DNA of 64,000 nt from Salvia splendens (taxonomy: Eukaryota > Streptophyta > Magnoliopsida > Lamiales > Lamiaceae), in NCBI RefSeq assembly GCF_004379255.2, contig NC_056052.1:124001-188000 (forward strand), read 5' to 3'. The notes beneath the pieces were generated by a model. That model saw only the letters and a program-made list of their open reading frames with translations, ran no database searches and was not told the DNA's origin. This document shows, in pieces, positions 10,701 through 21,397 of the stretch; position 1 is the stretch's first letter, and every line of letters begins with the position of its first letter. A program made the translations under genes and the position numbers.

Positions 10701-12600
10701 TGGTAGAGTGCATCGTAGAAGGTGGCATCGCCTCAAATATTTCTCCGTTAAGGTTATCCAATGTAAGTAATCCTGTGGATACATATAATTGTTTGGCTAA
10801 CACTGTAAGTGCAGAAGAAAATTCAATTGAGACCGAAGAAAGGGAAATTGAGGAAGTCGAGGTCGAAGGAGTTGACCCTGACACTGGGAGGTACATACTT
10901 CCACCAAGGTCAAACAGAGGAGTTCCACCCAAAAGGTATACACCAGAGAGGATTGACAGGAAAAAGCGGTACTCTGTTGTGAACCTAGCCAAAGGCCATT
11001 TATCAGAGATGGCTCGGGCTTTCGAGAATGCACTATATGAGGAAGAAGAAATACCACAGACATGGGAAGAAGCTATGAAATACAAGCATTGGAGGGAAGC
11101 AATGAAGAAAGAGATTGATGCACTGATTCGAAACCACACATGGGAGAAATGTGCTCTACCAGAAGGGAAGCGACCAGTGGGTTGTCGATGGGTCTTCACT
11201 ATCAAAAGAAGACCTGATGGCTCGATAGAAAGGTACAAGGCACGACTTGTCGCAAAAAGCTATACTCAGACATATGGAGTTGACTATTCTGAGACCTTCT
11301 CTCCAGTAGCTAAGATGAACACTATTCGGGTGTTGTTATCCGTTGCTGCTAATAGGGACTGGCCATTACACCAGTTTGATGTGACGAATGCCTTCCTACA
11401 TGGAGAGTTGAAGAAGGAAGAAGAAGTTTACATGGATGCACCCCCAGGTTTTGCAACAGATTTTAAAGCAGGTGAAGGGTGCCGATTGAGGAAGACCTTG
11501 TATGGATTGAAGCAATCTCCAAGATTATGATTTGGGAAGTTTGCTGGGGCAATGATTAGCTATGGATATACACAGAGCAATTCAGACCATACGCTATTTT
11601 TTAAGAAGCAGGGTGATAAGATCACATGTTTAATCATATATGTTGATGACATGATTATTACAGGTGACGACCTAGAAGAGATTGAGGAATTAAAGAAAAA
11701 TCTTTTTCAGGAATTGAAGTGCTAAGGTCAACCAAAGGAATTTTTCTTGGGATTGAAGTGCTAAGGTCAACCAAAGGAATTTTTCTGCGACAAAGGAAGT
11801 ATATCTTGGACATCCTAGCAGAGACTGGCCTACTGGAATGTAAACCAACAGACACTCCTCTGGCAGTTAATCACGGATTACAAATCAGAGAAGGAGCCAA
11901 GTTGGCTGACCGTAGTCGATATCAGCGACTGGTCGGAAAACTCATATATCTCTCGCACACTAGGCCAGATATTGCCTATGCAGTTGGGGTCGTAAGTCAG
12001 TTCATGCATAAGCCGCAGACAGATCACATGGAGGCAGCACTTAGGATTTGTCGGTATTTGAAGGGAACTCCAGGGCATGGAGTGTTGTTCGCCAAAAATG
12101 GGCATCTTGAGATTCATGGTTATACAGATGCTGACTGGGCAGGGAACCCAAACGATAGGAAGTCTACAGCAGGCTACTTTACCTTTGTTGGAGGTAATTT
12201 GATAACATGGAGAAGCAAGAAGCAGAAGGTGGTGGCTCTTTTGAGTGCTGAAGCAGAATTTCGTGGGATTAAAAGTGGGTTGACTGAGATTTTATGGTTA
12301 AGGAGATTGATGAAAGAGATTAATCTCTCTCCAAGCAAGTGCCAGTTGTATTGTGATAACAAAGCCGCTATAATCATCTCACAAAATCCAGTACAACATG
12401 ATCGAACGAAGCATGTGGAGGTTGACAGACACTTCATCAAAGAAAACATTGAGAATGGGATTGTCGAACCCCTTTTTGTTCGCTCTGAGGATCAACTTGC
12501 CGACATCCTAACTAAAGCAGTCAACTCAAGGAGTTTTGAAGATGTGCTTTCCAAATTGAGTTTTGGAGATCCCACCACTCAATTTGAGGGGGAGTGTTGA
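7787..12600 (+). pseudogene. Copia-2 gag-pol, disrupted
   Basis: From ATG 7787: gag N-domain (KLNGENYALWSVLIKTAI), an in-frame TAG at 8606-8608, then a Gly/Arg-rich stretch and zinc knuckle CSYCKRKRHTKDSC. The protease motif is FDCGATDT, followed by pre-integrase WLWHRRLGH and integrase (HSDVWGPA, RSDNGGEF, NGVAERKN). RT begins in the same frame and is stopped by TGA at 11528-11530 (SPRL-stop, where Trp is usual). RT resumes with YVDDMIITGDD. Near 11710 about 14 codons normally found there (EFEMKDLG region) are absent, replaced by a 39-bp tandem duplication that shifts frame. The last frame ends with RNase H (YTDADWAG, SAEAEF, YCDNKAAI) and stop at 12598-12600. Confidence 0.9.
11713..11790 (+). 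repeat. 39-bp tandem duplication within Copia-2 RT
   Basis: ATTGAAGTGCTAAGGTCAAC followed by CAAAGGAATTTTTCT occurs twice, 39 bp apart, so GIEVLRSTKGIFL is encoded twice. It sits where the conserved MKDLG-to-YFL segment should be. Confidence 0.88.
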
Positions 12601-12849
12601 GAAAAGGGGAAGTATCAATAAACATTAAAGAATAATAGAGTTCCAAGAATGGAGTTCCAAGAAGCATTGAAGATGTGCATGTTCCAATAATAGTGTAGTT
12701 CCATGAATATACATTTATTGTAGGATCTCAAAGGTCACCAACATCCCTATAAATATATGGGTGTTGAGTACCATTTCATCATTCAATCAAATACAATTAT
12801 CTTCTCGCATTGCTTTCTTCTCTAAATATGTTGTCTATACCATTTAACA
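12595..12849 (+). repeat. Copia-2 3' LTR (255 bp)
   Basis: Starts TGTTGAGAAAAGGGGAAGTA right after the polypurine tract and ends CATTTAACA before the CTTTC duplication. It carries the 11-bp AAGTATCAATA-type segment absent from the 5' LTR. Confidence 0.93.
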
Positions 12850-12863
12850 CTTTCATGCTGTGC
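12850..12863 (-). pseudogene. HD-ZIP IV exon 3, first 14 bp (AQHE-R), cut off by Copia-2
   Basis: A CTCCTCAG acceptor is followed by GCACAGCATGAAAG (Ala-Gln-His-Glu-Arg...). The last five bases, CTTTC on the plus strand at 12850-12854, are the Copia-2 target-site duplication, repeated at 7416-7420, where the exon resumes with ATCAGAC (SDN). Removing the element and one duplicate restores the reading frame. Confidence 0.88.
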
Positions 12864-12966
12864 CTGAGGAGGAAAAGAGACATATATATATATATATATA
12901 TATATCATTTCATCGAAAATTTGAGATTGTTGTATTGTCTTTTTTTTTTGAGGAAATCAATGAAAC

Positions 12967-13084
12967 CATCATTTGGGTTCTTCGATTTTGGAACCAAAAT
13001 TTGATCTGCCGTGGATGAAGGCCGAATTCTCTGCTTAGCTGATTTCTTGTCTTCTCATCTGGATGAGCATACTCTTTGAACATC
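12967..13084 (-). pseudogene. HD-ZIP IV exon 2 (homeodomain helices 1-3)
   Basis: After a TTGTTAG acceptor the frame reads [20 protein letters not shown], then [19 protein letters not shown]. The DNA-contact residues of helix 3 (W, F, N and R of WFQNRR) are intact. The exon ends at ATG/GTTTCA. Family members usually have RRTQMK, so the last codon (Met for Lys) and the weak donor are deviations. The next coding segment, AQHER, starts in phase 0 at 12863, as expected. Confidence 0.88.
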
Positions 13085-13174
13085 CTAACAAAACAAACCT
13101 TATTATATTCATAAGTTATAACATTAAAATGCCGATATAAGAAAAATCGTTTCTTGCATCCTTAGTGTACTCTA

Positions 13175-13463
13175 TCTTAACGATGGTAATCGAGAGAGGC
13201 GGAATTCCTCTTGCTAGGCATTTGGGATGTAAAGGAGTAGGAGTAGAGAAAGTGTTTTGTATGTTTCGTATGTTCTGAATGAAGAATTACAGCCCTCATT
13301 ATAAAGGGGGGATTTGCCACTATCTATGGAAACTATACCAATCTATTATAGGACATAATATTAATTACATGATTCCATAATTCTTGCTTCCATAATTCTA
13401 GCCTTTCAATTATTCTTGCAATCTTTTCCTTTCCATGGATTTCTCCGTTAATGTAGTTTGACA
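13175..13463 (-). repeat. Copia-3 3' LTR (289 bp)
   Basis: Same sequence as the 5' LTR, bounded inside by the polypurine tract and outside by the CTCTA duplication. Confidence 0.93.
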
Positions 13464-16400
13464 CTCCCCCTCAAGTTGAGCGACGGTATCTCCGATACTC
13501 AACTTGTCCAGAACTTCCTTGAAGAATTTCGGATGAACTGCTTTAGTTAGAATGTCTGCAAATTGTTCTTCTGATCGAACAAACGGGAACTCTATGATTC
13601 CTCCTTCGAGCTTCTCCTTGATGAAGTGACGATCGACTTCAACATGTTTGGTTCGGTCGTGTTGTACTGGATTTTCTGCGATACTGATCGCTGCTTTGTT
13701 GTCACAGAACAATTTGCTCTTCCGTGTCGGTGGAAAGCCAATATCTGTCAACAACCTTCTTAGCCACATGATTTCCATTAGTCCACTTTTAATTCCTCAA
13801 AACTCCGCCTCTGCACTCGAGAGAGCGACCACCTTTTGCTTCTTACTTCTCCAAGTGACTAAGTTTCCTCCTATAAAGGTGAAGTAACCCCCTGTGGATT
13901 TTCTATCGATTGGATTGCTTGCCCAGTCAGCATCAGTATATCCATCGATTTCCAGATCATTCCTCTTAGCTAGGAACACTCCATAGCCAATGGTTCCTTT
14001 TAGGTATCTCACAATCCTCAAGGCAGCATCCATGTGGTTGACCTGTGGTCGGTGCATGAATTGGCTGATAATGCCGACTGCATACGTGATGTCTGGTCTA
14101 GTATGTGAGAGATATATAAGTCTCCCTACTAGCCGTTGGTATCTTTCTCTGTCCGCAAGATCAGCTCTCTCTTCGATCTTCAATCCATGGTTGGGAATCA
14201 TTGGAGTCTCTGCAGGCTTGCAATCCAACAGCCCAGTTTCGGCGAGGAGATCCAAAACATACTTTTTCTGCCTTAGAAATATTCCGTGTCTGGACCTCAA
14301 TACCTCAATTCCAAGAAAGTACTTCAGTGCTCCTAGATCTTTCATCTCAAACTCTTTGAACAGGTTTTCCCTTAAATTTTGGATTTCCTCAGTGTCGTCT
14401 CCGGTAATGATCATGTCATCTACATAGATGATCAGACATGTCATCTTGCCGTCCCTCCTTTTTGTGAATAGTGTGTGATCCGAATGGCTTTGTTTAAACC
14501 CGTGTTTAAACATTGCCTGGCAGAACCTCCCAAACCAGATTCTTGGAGATTGCTTTAATCCGTACAGTGTCTTCCTGAGACGGCATACTTGTCCGGCTCC
14601 AAATTCTGCTGAACATCCTGGGGGAACCTCCATATATACTTCTTTATCCTTCTCAAATTCACCATGTAGGAACGCATTTGTGACATCAAATTGGTGTAGC
14701 GGCCAATCTTTGCATGCTGCCACGGAAAGTAAGGCTCGAACAGTGTCTAGTTTTGCAACTGGTGAGAAGGTCTCCTCATAATCTACTCCATACACCTGTG
14801 TGTATCCCTTGGCCACGAGTCTCGCCTTATATCTCTCGATTGAACCATCTGCACGCCGTTTTATAGTGAATATCCATCGGCATCCGACCGGCTTCTTCCC
14901 TGTGGGCAGTGTACACTTCTCCCATGTCTCATTTTTTATTAGAGCATCTATTTCTTTCTTCATGGCTTCTCTCCAATGTTTGTGTTTTGAGGCCTCCTCG
15001 AATGACTGTGGTATCTCCTCTTCTTCATATAGGGCAGCTTCAAACGCACGGGCCATTTCAGAAAGCTGTCCTTGAGCAATGTTTGCTACTGCATATCTGC
15101 CTTTCTCCCTTTCCAGTCCGGAGAGTATCTCCGTGGAGGTACTCCTCGTGTACATCTGGCGGTAATTCATATGATTGCCTTGTGTCTCCGTCTCCACCAC
15201 TGGTTTGGTTGTCATCTCCACCGTCCCTGCCATCATTAGTACTTTCTAACATAGTATCCGGATCAGGATTGTTTACCTCTGGATTCAAAGACGGGGTTGA
15301 CTATTGAGCAATGTCACCTAACTCCTCGTCCTGTTCAATGGGATTCGACTGCCCGGCGGTACCACTACTTTCCTCTGTTAGACCGACGTCTGTGACAGGA
15401 CTTGACTTAGGCGCGTCCTCTCCCTCTGACTGGTTTCTCCCCTGGTTAGGTATAGGTGTAGGGAGCCAATTTAGTAGGTCACTAGCAGGACTATTATCCG
15501 GTTCAATCTCCCCCTGACTACTAGATTAGCTATAGAAATATTCTCCTTCCACAAAGTCACAATTCATAGTCGTGTGGATACGGCTTGTGGCCGGATCATA
15601 GCACCTATAACCTTTTTGATTTTTTCCATACCCCAAGAAAACACATTTGAGGGCACAAGGTGAAAACTTATTACGCTCATGTTTCGGAATATGGACAAAG
15701 ACTGAGCAGCCGAAAACTCTAGGTTCAAGAGACAGTGAAGATGGTAATTCAAAATGTTTGGAGAACGTGTCTAAGGGAGTTTTGAATTGTAGGATTCCAG
15801 TGGGTAGGCGGTTCATGAGATAGACAGCGGTGGCTATGGCTTCGGGCCAGAAAGTTTTAGGTATTTTGGACTCGATTAAGAGGGCTCTGGTAACCTCAAG
15901 GATGTATCTGTTTTTCCGTTCTGCCACCCCATTTTGTTCTGGAGTGTATGCACAAGAAGTTTGGTGGACTAAACCCTTTTCTCGGAAAAAGTCTCGCATT
16001 TTTTCATTCACAAATTCTCCCCCATTATCTGACCTAAGGATTTGGACGTTCTGATTGTATTGGGTTTGGATAAGTGTATAGAAATCTGTGAATTTTTCAA
16101 AAACTTCAGATTTGTTTTTCAAAAAATAGACCCAAGTCATACGAGAATAATCATCCACGAATAACACGAAATAACGAAATCCTTGACCCCCAGTAACTGG
16201 TGCAGGGCCCCACACATCAGAGTGAATCAACGCAAAAGGTTTTTTCATTCTAGTATTATTCAACTTAAACGAGTGTCTATGGCTTTTGGCCAACAAGCAA
16301 GTTTCACAATGAAAAGATTTCATAGAAGTAGCTAATTTAGGATAAAGTAGACGAATATATCCTATAGATGGGTGTCCTAACCGACGATGCCAAAGCCAAG

Positions 16401-18411
16401 TCTGCCTGTCTGTCAGTCCATGAGTCAGCATCGCAGTACTCTGTTGGGCTATCTCATCAACATAGTACAGTCCGCCTCGTTCAGTGCCACGCCCAACTAT
16501 CGTCCCCGTCTTGATATCCTGCAACATACAAAATTCCGGTTGCATCAGCAATTTGCAGTTCAGTTCCATAGTCACATGACTAATGGATAAGAGCTTATGT
16601 GATAAAGACGGAACATAAAGGCAGTTAGACATGCTTAGAGTAGGAGAAATATTAATTGTTCCCGCCCCCCGGACTTGCGCTAGGTCTCCACTGGCGGTTT
16701 GGACATAGGTTTTTTTGGATTTAGAAATGGATAGGAAATCTGAGGCATCAAATGACATTGTGTCGGTGGCCCCGCAATCAAATATCCATTGGGCGTCTTT
16801 GGTATGCGACTGTGAGGTAGAAGAACATGCCAGGGATTCAAAAGAATTTTTACACGGAATAACTGGCTGAATTTCGGGCAGTTTTGGTAGTTTGGGGGCA
16901 ATCTGCAAGGTTTTGGATATTTTGGGGTCATTGTGAGTTTTGGGTGAAATTCGTGGGGCATTGTGGGTTTTAGGAGAGTTCTGGGGTGGTTTTTGGGATT
17001 GGGTATGGTTGTGGGGTAGAGTGTGTAATATAGGGAAATTGGAGGGGTCAAATTTGGATTTTGGAAGGGTTGGGGCATTTAATCGAAGAACCCCCCTTCC
17101 CTTGTCGAAAAACCTAGCCGCCTCGCCCCTCCCCTTCTCGGAAACCCTAGCGCCGTCGTCCCGTCCACCGGGGGGCGTCTCTGCCGTCGTCCGGTAGCCG
17201 CCGGCGTTGGGGGTCGGTTTTGTACCTTCTGACCAGGACTTGACCACTGATGCAGTCGCCACGGTCTGTGGTTCGTCGTTGCCTCCTCGGGGTCTGTCCT
17301 CTCCATTTGCGGCTGACGGAGGGAAGATGTTGCCCGCCGGTTGATCTCCGACGTAGGTAGCTCTTTCCCCAACAGCCACGGATGCCCGGCCTCCGATTCC
17401 TCCTCGATTCGAACTCCGGTTGGCTCTTGCCTTCTTCATCTCCTCCCACCACTCCGGATACCCGTGTATCAAGAAACAGGTATCCTTTGTGTGTTTCTTT
17501 CCCCCACAATGTGTACAGACGAGCTTGCTCTTGTCTTCGTCCCTCCGATTTGCTTGAAATTTGGATGGTTGGTTGTGATTCCGGTTTCTGTCGATTATAC
17601 TTAGACCGATTCCAATTCCGGACTCCTTGGTTTCGGTCTTGGATGAACGGATGTTGGCGTTGACTGCCTCTCGCCGTATCATGCCGTAGGCTGTTCTTAC
17701 CGATGGGAGTGGATCCGTGTTCAGGATTTCTCTTTTGATGGTGTCGTACCGATCGTCGAGTGCCCACAAAAATTGGTAGACTCTGTGCCCTTGGGTGATT
17801 TGATTATACCTTTCGATGTTTGATGGGGTGTCAAAAGGATTTGGATCGCGGCTGTCGATGGATAGCCACAGATCCAGAAATTTTTGCCATAACGCCTCTA
17901 ACGTCATTCCTCCTTGCTTCATTCCGTATGCTTGTCGATGCAGGTTCGAGACTTGGAACGGATCTGCGCCACTTCCGTAGGTAGTGGCCAGTCCTTCCCA
18001 GAGATCTCTGGCCGTCTTGTACTGTGAGACTTCATTCACAAGGTTGGCCTCGATATTGTTTATGATCCAGTTAAAACAGTAATGATCGCGTTGCTGCCAT
18101 ACCGGATAGATTGGATCGGTAATCGGTGGGGGGTCGGAAACTCCAGCGATGTGAGACGTCAGACCCTTCCCCCCGATTGCCCGTTCCATCAGATTCACCC
18201 AGAGCGGGTAGTTGTCTCCGTCTAGCTTGGTTTTCAGGTTGATGTCCCCCAACGATTCTAGTTGTGGGGATGGCCGATTTGGTGGTTTGGAGTTGATTGC
18301 CATCATCTGTATAAGTTCCGCAAATTGTGCGGCTGACAGATTGATGGGGCTGTTATTGACGGTGGTTATGGTGTTGTTTGAGTCGGTTTCGGTCTGGTCA
18401 GTTTCTGACAT
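13410..18411 (-). pseudogene. Copia-3 gag-pol with three stops and one frameshift
   Basis: From ATG 18411 a 961-codon frame holds gag (KLDGDNYPLWVNLMERAI), zinc knuckle CTHCGGKKHTKDTC, protease FDCGATDT, pre-integrase WLWHRRLGHPSIGY and integrase (HSDVWGPAPV, RSDNGGEF, NGVAERKN). It ends at TAA (15526-15528) in EYFYS-stop. The same frame resumes to a TAG near 15303 and again from 15288. A frameshift near 15110-15120 leads to the RT frame (15236-13797: CRWIFTIKR, YVDDMIITGDD, YTDADWAS). A TGA in place of an Arg codon after SSAEAEF separates the last part of RNase H (FCDNKAAI, LADILTKAV), which ends at 13410. C-to-T transition is a plausible origin of that TGA. Confidence 0.9.
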
Positions 18412-18502
18412 CGTTTGTTGCTTGGTTTTTGCAGGTTTACAAAGGCCGGGAAAGGTATTTTCGGGACAATGATGATACTTTTCTGAGTCCTAAGCAAGAC
18501 CA

Positions 18503-18519
18503 AACCTGCTCTGATACCA
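18503..18519 (-). other. Copia-3 primer-binding site
   Basis: The minus strand reads TGGTATCAGAGCAGGTT immediately inside the LTR, the tRNA-Met type. The lack of any base between LTR and site fixes the LTR end at GA. Confidence 0.88.
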
Positions 18520-18808
18520 TCTTAACGATGGTAATCGAGAGAGGCGGAATTCCTCTTGCTAGGCATTTGGGATGTAAAGGAGTAGGAGTAGAGAAAGTGT
18601 TTTGTATGTTTCGTATGTTCTGAATGAAGAATTACAGCCCTCATTATAAAGGGGGGATTTGCCACTATCTATGGAAACTATACCAATCTATTATAGGACA
18701 TAATATTAATTACATGATTCCATAATTCTTGCTTCCATAATTCTAGCCTTTCAATTATTCTTGCAATCTTTTCCTTTCCATGGATTTCTCCGTTAATGTA
18801 GTTTGACA
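18520..18808 (-). repeat. Copia-3 5' LTR (289 bp)
   Basis: Minus strand starts TGTCAAACTACATTAACGG and ends CCATCGTTAAGA, followed by the primer-binding site. Reads identically to 13175-13463. Confidence 0.93.
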
Positions 18809-18813
18809 CTCTA

Positions 18814-19184
18814 ATTGTTAAAATTTTGCCCATTTTATAAAAATCATATCTTGATGCTCTTTTCCTAGTAATCATTCAAATACCAAGTTCAAGAAAATCG
18901 CCTTTTGGTGTGTAGGATACTCGAACAACTAAAATACCCATTTCAAGAAAATCTTTTACTGATACTTTTTTCCATATTAGAATAGTCGACCATTAAAAGA
19001 CCCATTTCAAAGATATGGTTTCTTGATGTTTAGTGAAAAAAAGTCGTCTTTTTCCTTAGTATTCTCGAACAGCTCAAAAACTAATTTCATAAAAATCGAT
19101 TCTTGATGATTCTGTTATCGTGGTGATGCAAGTGCATGGTGGAGATGGAGTTTGAGAGAGAAGAAAAAAAAGGGAAAATCTCAC
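18814..19184 (-). other. Residual HD-ZIP IV intron 1 sequence
   Basis: AT-rich DNA between the Copia-3 target duplication and exon 1 of the HD-ZIP IV gene. It contains short diverged repeats of the type CCATTTCAAGAAAATC. With 13085-13169 it formed one intron before the insertion. No gene or RNA is seen. Confidence 0.7.
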
Positions 19185-19282
19185 GATTCGAGACTCTGAA
19201 TTTGGTTGGCGGTGTGTCGATGGTAGCGCTTCTTCCGCCTCTTGGAGGCGTCGTGGGAGCCCCCGCCGCTACTGAACTCCAT
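19185..19282 (-). pseudogene. HD-ZIP IV exon 1 (start codon, basic region, start of homeodomain)
   Basis: Minus-strand ATG at 19282-19280 opens MEFSSGGGSHDASKRRKKRY and runs to QIQSLE, the first helix of the homeodomain. The exon ends at a GT donor (19184-19183) in phase 2. The split Ser codon (TC/G) is restored exactly by the exon starting at 13084. A CAG acceptor about 20 nt upstream of the ATG suggests an intron in the 5' UTR. The conserved RKKRYHRHT block supports this start. Confidence 0.88.
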
Positions 19283-20579
19283 GGCCGGAAATCCACCCAC
19301 CTGAGCAAAAGATATACACAATAAATACTAGTTGTATATTCAAGATGAGCACCAACTATTCTCGTAATACAACTGTAGCAACAAACAATATTTTCCCTTT
19401 TACTAGAACTAGAATAACAACAATCAAGAAAAGCAAAAAGCCACCAAGAAATTTATGGCGAGATGATGGGGAAAGTAGTCATGTGGGATGAGAGAGAAAC
19501 GGAAAGGAAAAGAGAAGAATATCTGGGATTTGATATGGAAAATGATATGAAGTTTAGGGAGTGGATTTTGGGCAAATGTGAGTAATTGCAGCATCTGTCA
19601 AGGCACAAGCCATGTTTTCATTTTTGAAAGTGTAGCTAGAGTAACGCCACACAAGATATATACATACATACAACCACACAACACATGCATGTGTATATGT
19701 ATGTATGTATGCATAGGAGGGTAGGGTGGGGTGGGGTGGGGTGGGGGTGGAAATGAAGAGAATTCTTTGAGGGTGGGAGTGGAAGGTGCGGAGTAATTAA
19801 GAGAAAGGATTTGGGTAAAGGAGCCAAAGAAGAGAAGAAAAAAGAATTGAGAGATGGAAAGGCAGCCAATAATATAATAGGAGTAATAACTATACTATTG
19901 TAATATGCCTATGTACACACACTGTATACTCACTGTATTACACATTAATATGTGTGTGTGGTAACGTTGTAACCGACGGATTTATGGTTTTCTGGTCATA
20001 AGGTGAGAAAAAAAGGGTTGCAATAAAGAGGGAGTGGGGGTTAGGGTTGGGGGTGGGTGGGATTCTTCATTCTTGTAATACGAATTCGAATACACAGTTG
20101 AGCCATGCCATATACATACACATGTACTGTAATGGTTTGAAATTTTGAATTATTATTTTGTTGATTACTAGTAGTAGAATTTTAGATTGTTTTGAGAAAT
20201 TCACACAACACACAATATGGTGTATAAGACTTTGCTATAGAAAAGTAATATTGGCTGAGACCATGTTATTAGACACACAATATATAGGGTAATAGGGAGT
20301 ACTATTAGATTTTGTTATAGTAGGAGTAGTAATTTTGGCTGAGACCCGCTAACAATGGTGTTACAATTAACATATTGCAAATAAACATGAGAATTGTATA
20401 TGCAATAAAAAATTAGAAGGTTTCATGATACTTAAAAGGAATTCGTAATTTTGGAGATGTGGGCACATACATTATTATTGATTATTTTCAAATTAAAGAC
20501 CATGTTTTGAATCTTTTGATTAATAAGTTTGTATGTCAGTGTATGCATAATCGGTTTGCAATATTATTTTGTTGATTAA
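19283..20579. other. Upstream region of the HD-ZIP IV gene
   Basis: Contains a CAG acceptor close to the ATG (5' UTR intron likely), a tandem GGGGT tract near 19724-19748, and TATG/TACA microsatellite DNA at 19660-19715. No ORF here looks coding. Copia-4 starts at 20580, so the promoter of the former gene is separated from more distal DNA. Confidence 0.6.
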
Positions 20580-21383
20580 TGTTGGTTGTATTGGGTTGTT
20601 GGATGGTGGACTATTATTTAGGCCTGGGAAATTAATTTGGCCCAGATACATTGGGCTTGTGTTTTGCCCTAGCCCGTTTCCTGGATGATATACGCCCTCC
20701 TCTCTCCTCTCCACCGCCTTACATTCTCATTCTCTCACTCTCTCTCTGCTCTCTATGTGACGATTGTGATTCCCTCTTCTCTCTTCATCTTTCTAATGAT
20801 CTCCGGTTGTTTCCACGGTGATCTTTCATGGTTTTAGAGTGATAGACCTTGTGTGAGTGTTGGAGATGGCAACTACTTCGGTTGCTTGAGTTTTGGTGAA
20901 ACTAGGGTTTCTTTCTTGAGAGGTTTCTGTGAGATCTGTTTGGTGAGAGGTTAGATCCGGTGTTGAGGAGTGTTTTGGGGTTGGTATCTGGTGTGAGAGG
21001 TTAATCACTTGAGGAACCCTTCTGTGCTCCCTTGGATCTTGGTTCTGGAGAATAGATCTGCCCTATTGGCGGGTGGCTGAGCCACATCCTTGATCTATTG
21101 TGTTTTCCAGTTGAATTTGTTCTATTTCTTTGATCTTACTGCACCAGATCCGAGAGGATCTCTCCTATTGTACTAACTAGGGTTTGAGTGTGCAGGTTCT
21201 TGGTGGTCCAGAGACGCATCCGGTCAAGGAGTGCGTGGTCCGAGATAGTTAGCTATATCTGTTGTAATAGATAGGTTTTACTTGTATAAAATCAGTCGAG
21301 TGGGTGATAGTTTGACTGAGCTATCATGTACAAGAAAAAAGAGATCTCGGTAAATAGTGAATCTGGATAGTCTGATCCCTACA
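20580..21383 (+). repeat. Copia-4 5' LTR (804 bp)
   Basis: Starts TGTTGGTTGTATTGGG and ends GATCCCTACA, followed by the primer-binding site. Matches 29333-30138 throughout with scattered substitutions. Confidence 0.93.
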
Positions 21384-21384
21384 G

Positions 21385-21397
21385 TGGTATCAGAGCC
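21385..21397 (+). other. Copia-4 primer-binding site
   Basis: TGGTATCAGAGCC one base after the LTR: exact tRNA-Met type. Confidence 0.88.

Larger units (their letters stand above)
7421..12849 (+). mobile_element. Copia-2: complete but coding-defective copia element in HD-ZIP exon 3
   Basis: 5,429 bp with LTRs at both ends (7421-7664, 12595-12849), a primer-binding site just inside the left LTR, a polypurine tract GAGGGGGAG at 12586-12594 and 5-bp target duplications CTTTC (7416-7420, 12850-12854). Gag-pol occupies 7787-12600. Its proteins resemble those of Copia-3 throughout (for example GGQGFRYF in integrase), so the two belong to related families. It split an exon of the HD-ZIP IV gene and is oriented against it. 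Confidence 0.95.
13175..18808 (-). mobile_element. Copia-3: structurally complete copia element in HD-ZIP intron 1
   Basis: 5,634 bp with two 289-bp LTRs that read identically, flanked by CTCTA (13170-13174 and 18809-18813). Primer-binding site at 18503-18519; the polypurine tract on the minus strand is GAGGGGGAG (13472-13464). Gag-pol runs from 18411 to 13410. The LTR ends are TG...GA rather than TG...CA. Identical LTRs point to a young insertion, yet gag-pol already has stops and a frameshift, so it was probably mobilised in trans or copied from a defective parent. Confidence 0.95.
1..19282 (-). pseudogene. HD-ZIP class IV homeobox gene, broken by three copia insertions (HDG11/HDG12-like)
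   Basis: Seen: on the minus strand, exons encode in order an N-terminus rich in Gly/Ser and a basic stretch (KRRKKRYHRHTANQIQ), a homeodomain with helix 3 KFWFQNRR, a zipper-loop segment (AQHERSDN, then LRADNDRIRCENIAMREAL) with the CPSCGGPP motif, and a linker exon ending in the SLDLSM motif. This order and the CxxCGGP loop are diagnostic of HD-ZIP IV epidermal transcription factors, which bind L1-box DNA as dimers in the nucleus; the wording is closest to HDG11/HDG12 as I remember them. Broken by: Copia-3 in intron 1, Copia-2 in exon 3, Copia-1 plus a 306-bp duplication in exon 3, and an in-frame TAG after YFD. The START domain would lie beyond the left edge and is not visible. Family assignment is secure; the exact orthologue is inference. 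Confidence 0.9.

Noticed and set aside
10561..11238. 225-codon minus-strand open frame
   Set aside because: Lies opposite the Copia-2 pol frame, has no domain of its own, and its composition mirrors the sense frame; a shadow.
17147..17767. 206-codon minus-strand frame rich in Arg/Gly
   Set aside because: Overlaps the Copia-3 gag frame in another phase; the gag frame carries the zinc knuckle and is the real one.
19636..19869. 77-codon minus-strand frame upstream of the HD-ZIP IV gene
   Set aside because: Low-complexity translation of GGGGT and TATG repeats.
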